Shown here: positions 15,229 through 15,643 of the stretch, one piece after another | How the letters are laid out: each line of letters opens with the position of its first letter | How positions within the stretch are numbered: position 1 is the first letter of the stretch | NCBI GenBank assembly: GCA_958453935.1 | Contig: CAUDZT010000051.1 | Location: 1 to 15,643 of the forward strand | Reading direction: 5' to 3' | Origin: an uncultured Collinsella sp. | GTDB taxonomy: Bacteria; Actinomycetota; Coriobacteriia; Coriobacteriales; Coriobacteriaceae | Length of the DNA: 15,643 nt | Made by a program: the position numbers and the translations under genes | Notes under the pieces: generated by a model | Told to the model about the DNA's origin: nothing | The model's database searches: none | Seen by the model: the letters and a program-made list of their open reading frames with translations, nothing else

Positions 15229-15287
15229 AGTATACCCAATATGCATGGCAATGTGATGTTAGATAGCATCAGATTGCCATGCATATT
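15229..15287 (-). promoter_or_regulatory. Toxin-antitoxin promoter and palindromic operator
   Basis: On the minus strand a -10 box TATACT (15229-15234) lies 31 bases upstream of the antitoxin ATG, with a weak -35 ATCACA (15252-15257) at 17-base spacing. A perfect 15-bp inverted repeat, AATATGCATGGCAAT (15238-15252) and its complement (15273-15287), covers the promoter; after one mismatch the symmetry continues for 5 bp (TGATG/CATCA). This is the expected kind of site for autorepression by a ribbon-helix-helix antitoxin. Confidence 0.75.
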
Positions 15288-15310
15288 CATGTCGCGTGGA
15301 CACGAATGCT

Positions 15311-15643
15311 CTACATCAGTCCGCTCAGGGCGATGTCGACGGCCTCGTTGAGGTCGTCGGTGATGTGGACGAGGTCTGGATCGAGTGGGCTGATCATGCC
15401 GGCATCCATCACCGGACCGTTGAGCCAGTCGAACAGGCCCTGCCAGTACTCGGTGCCCACCAAAACGAGGGGCATGCGCTTAACCTTGTGCGTCTGCACC
15501 AGCGTAAGCACCTCGAACATCTCGTCGAGCGTACCAAAACCACCGGGAAACACGATGGCGCCCGAGCTGTATTTGACGAACATGGTCTTGCGCACAAAGA
15601 AGTAACGGAAGTCCATGCCAAGGTTCACGTATTTGTTGAGCCC
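15311..15643 (-). CDS. LOG family protein (TIGR00730-type Rossmann fold), 5' end missing
   Basis: The C-terminal 110 residues of a LOG-family protein, cut by the window edge at 15643. The defining motif PGGFGTLDE is clear, and the upstream FRYFFVRKTMFVKYS and downstream LVGTEYWQGLFDWL are typical. Characterised LOG enzymes are nucleoside 5'-monophosphate phosphoribohydrolases releasing a free base (cytokinin in plants and some actinobacteria); the role in this organism is unknown. The reading frame is still open at the window edge, so the real start lies outside. Composition is GC-rich like the left-hand genes. It reads towards the toxin-antitoxin pair, which has its own promoter. Confidence 0.93.
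   Translation of the reverse strand, partial: GLNKYVNLGMDFRYFFVRKTMFVKYSSGAIVFPGGFGTLDEMFEVLTLVQTHKVKRMPLVLVGTEYWQGLFDWLNGPVMDAGMISPLDPDLVHITDDLNEAVDIALSGLM

Overview
The window looks like chromosomal DNA from a GC-rich Actinomycetota, most likely class Coriobacteriia and possibly a Collinsella relative. This rests on base composition, protein style (Tat-type lipoprotein PstS, Sapep-type dipeptidase, many HAD and DegV proteins) and recall of similar gene sets; no search was run. No rRNA, tRNA or CRISPR array is visible.

Left part (1-9777, all genes on the minus strand, core-like). Reading in the direction of transcription from the right: a HAD phosphatase (9115-9777) and an M20 Sapep/PepV-type dipeptidase (7624-9060), ending in a long palindrome (7508-7576). 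Next is the phosphate uptake operon pstS-pstC-pstA-pstB (3641-7304), with tight or overlapping junctions and a strong terminator (3547-3585). Then come a Uup-like ABC-F ATPase and a Cof-type HAD phosphatase (799-3435), and finally a short DtxR/MntR-family metalloregulator (198-587) with its own promoter.

Middle (9778-11511). A divergent promoter region leads to a plus-strand DegV fatty-acid-binding protein (9934-10794). Its stop codon lies inside a perfect 10-bp inverted repeat. It is followed by an intrinsic terminator and about 700 bp of gene-free DNA packed with palindromic repeats, including a 230-bp segment bounded by 36-bp inverted repeats.

Right part (11512-15310, accessory). A single large plus-strand gene of about 1000 codons encodes a primase-helicase fusion of the TOTE conflict-system type: zinc-binding cysteines, an archaeo-eukaryotic primase domain, an SF2 helicase, and a C-terminal PLD-like domain whose catalytic His and Lys appear lost. 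Its codon use is visibly less GC-biased than its neighbours. Related palindromic repeats lie just upstream of it and across its stop codon. Convergent to it is a YafQ/DinJ-type toxin-antitoxin pair with a 15-bp-arm palindrome overlapping its promoter. The window ends inside a LOG-family gene (15311-15643, 5' end missing), where core-like sequence resumes.

The most interesting stretch is therefore the probable island between degV and the LOG gene: a putative DNA-conflict enzyme, a toxin-antitoxin pair and several repeat families.
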